In this document: piece after piece, positions 6,377 to 8,033 of the stretch
How positions within the stretch are numbered: the first letter of the stretch is position 1
Layout: each line of letters opens with the position of its first letter
Assembly: GCA_002712565.1 (NCBI GenBank)
Contig: PAUA01000046.1
Coordinates: 1-8,033, forward strand
Source of the DNA: Gemmatimonadota bacterium
GTDB taxonomy: Bacteria > Gemmatimonadota > Gemmatimonadetes > Longimicrobiales > UBA6960
Length of the DNA: 8,033 nt
Direction of reading: 5' to 3'
Translations under genes and position numbers: made by a program
Notes under the pieces: generated by a model
The model's database searches: none
The model's input: the letters and a program-made list of their open reading frames with translations, nothing else
What the model was told of the DNA's origin: nothing

Positions 6377-8033
<1,657 letters not shown>

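Overview
The window is high-GC bacterial chromosome carrying ordinary core genes. It most likely comes from an actinobacterium, and my best guess is the Acidimicrobiia or a related deep lineage. The reasons are an S1 protein very close to the mycobacterial form, a PolA with a decayed proofreading domain, an ANTAR response regulator of the PdtaR type, and the order pdtaR-polA-rpsA, which matches the Rv1626-Rv1629-Rv1630 neighbourhood of Mycobacterium tuberculosis. The class-level placement is inference. I see no mobile element, CRISPR array, phage gene or other sign of recent transfer.

Left and centre (1-6203) form one minus-strand block, read from right to left. It starts with tRNA-Leu (anticodon CAA). 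A 96-residue coiled-coil protein of unknown function follows, overlapping by 8 bases the start of a PdtaR-like RNA-binding response regulator. After a 57-base spacer comes DNA polymerase I (polA). Its stop codon overlaps the start of a class I SAM-dependent methyltransferase (ATGA). After a 168-base gap comes rpsA, ribosomal protein S1, whose repetitive acidic C-terminal tail runs off the left edge. In M. tuberculosis the next gene would be coaE.

Right (6377-8033) is a plus-strand fatty-acid synthesis (FAS II) operon, divergent from the tRNA. It holds fabD (malonyl-CoA:ACP transacylase) and, 29 bases on, fabG (3-oxoacyl-ACP reductase), cut by the right edge. FabD supplies malonyl-ACP for elongation and FabG carries out the first reduction of each cycle. 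acpP and fabF would be expected beyond the edge. The divergent spacer (6204-6376) holds no gene. It contains a candidate fabD promoter, a candidate tRNA -10 element and a dyad.

The most interesting observation is that this FabD carries about 80 extra C-terminal residues that read like a biotinyl/lipoyl (barrel-sandwich) domain with the modified-lysine hairpin missing. Secondary points are the probable loss of PolA proofreading together with a natural Tyr at the ddNTP-discrimination position, the coiled-coil gene coupled to pdtaR, the tandem-repeat tail of S1, and a 10-base element shared upstream of rpsA and tRNA-Leu. Nothing here looks like a wholly new multi-gene system.
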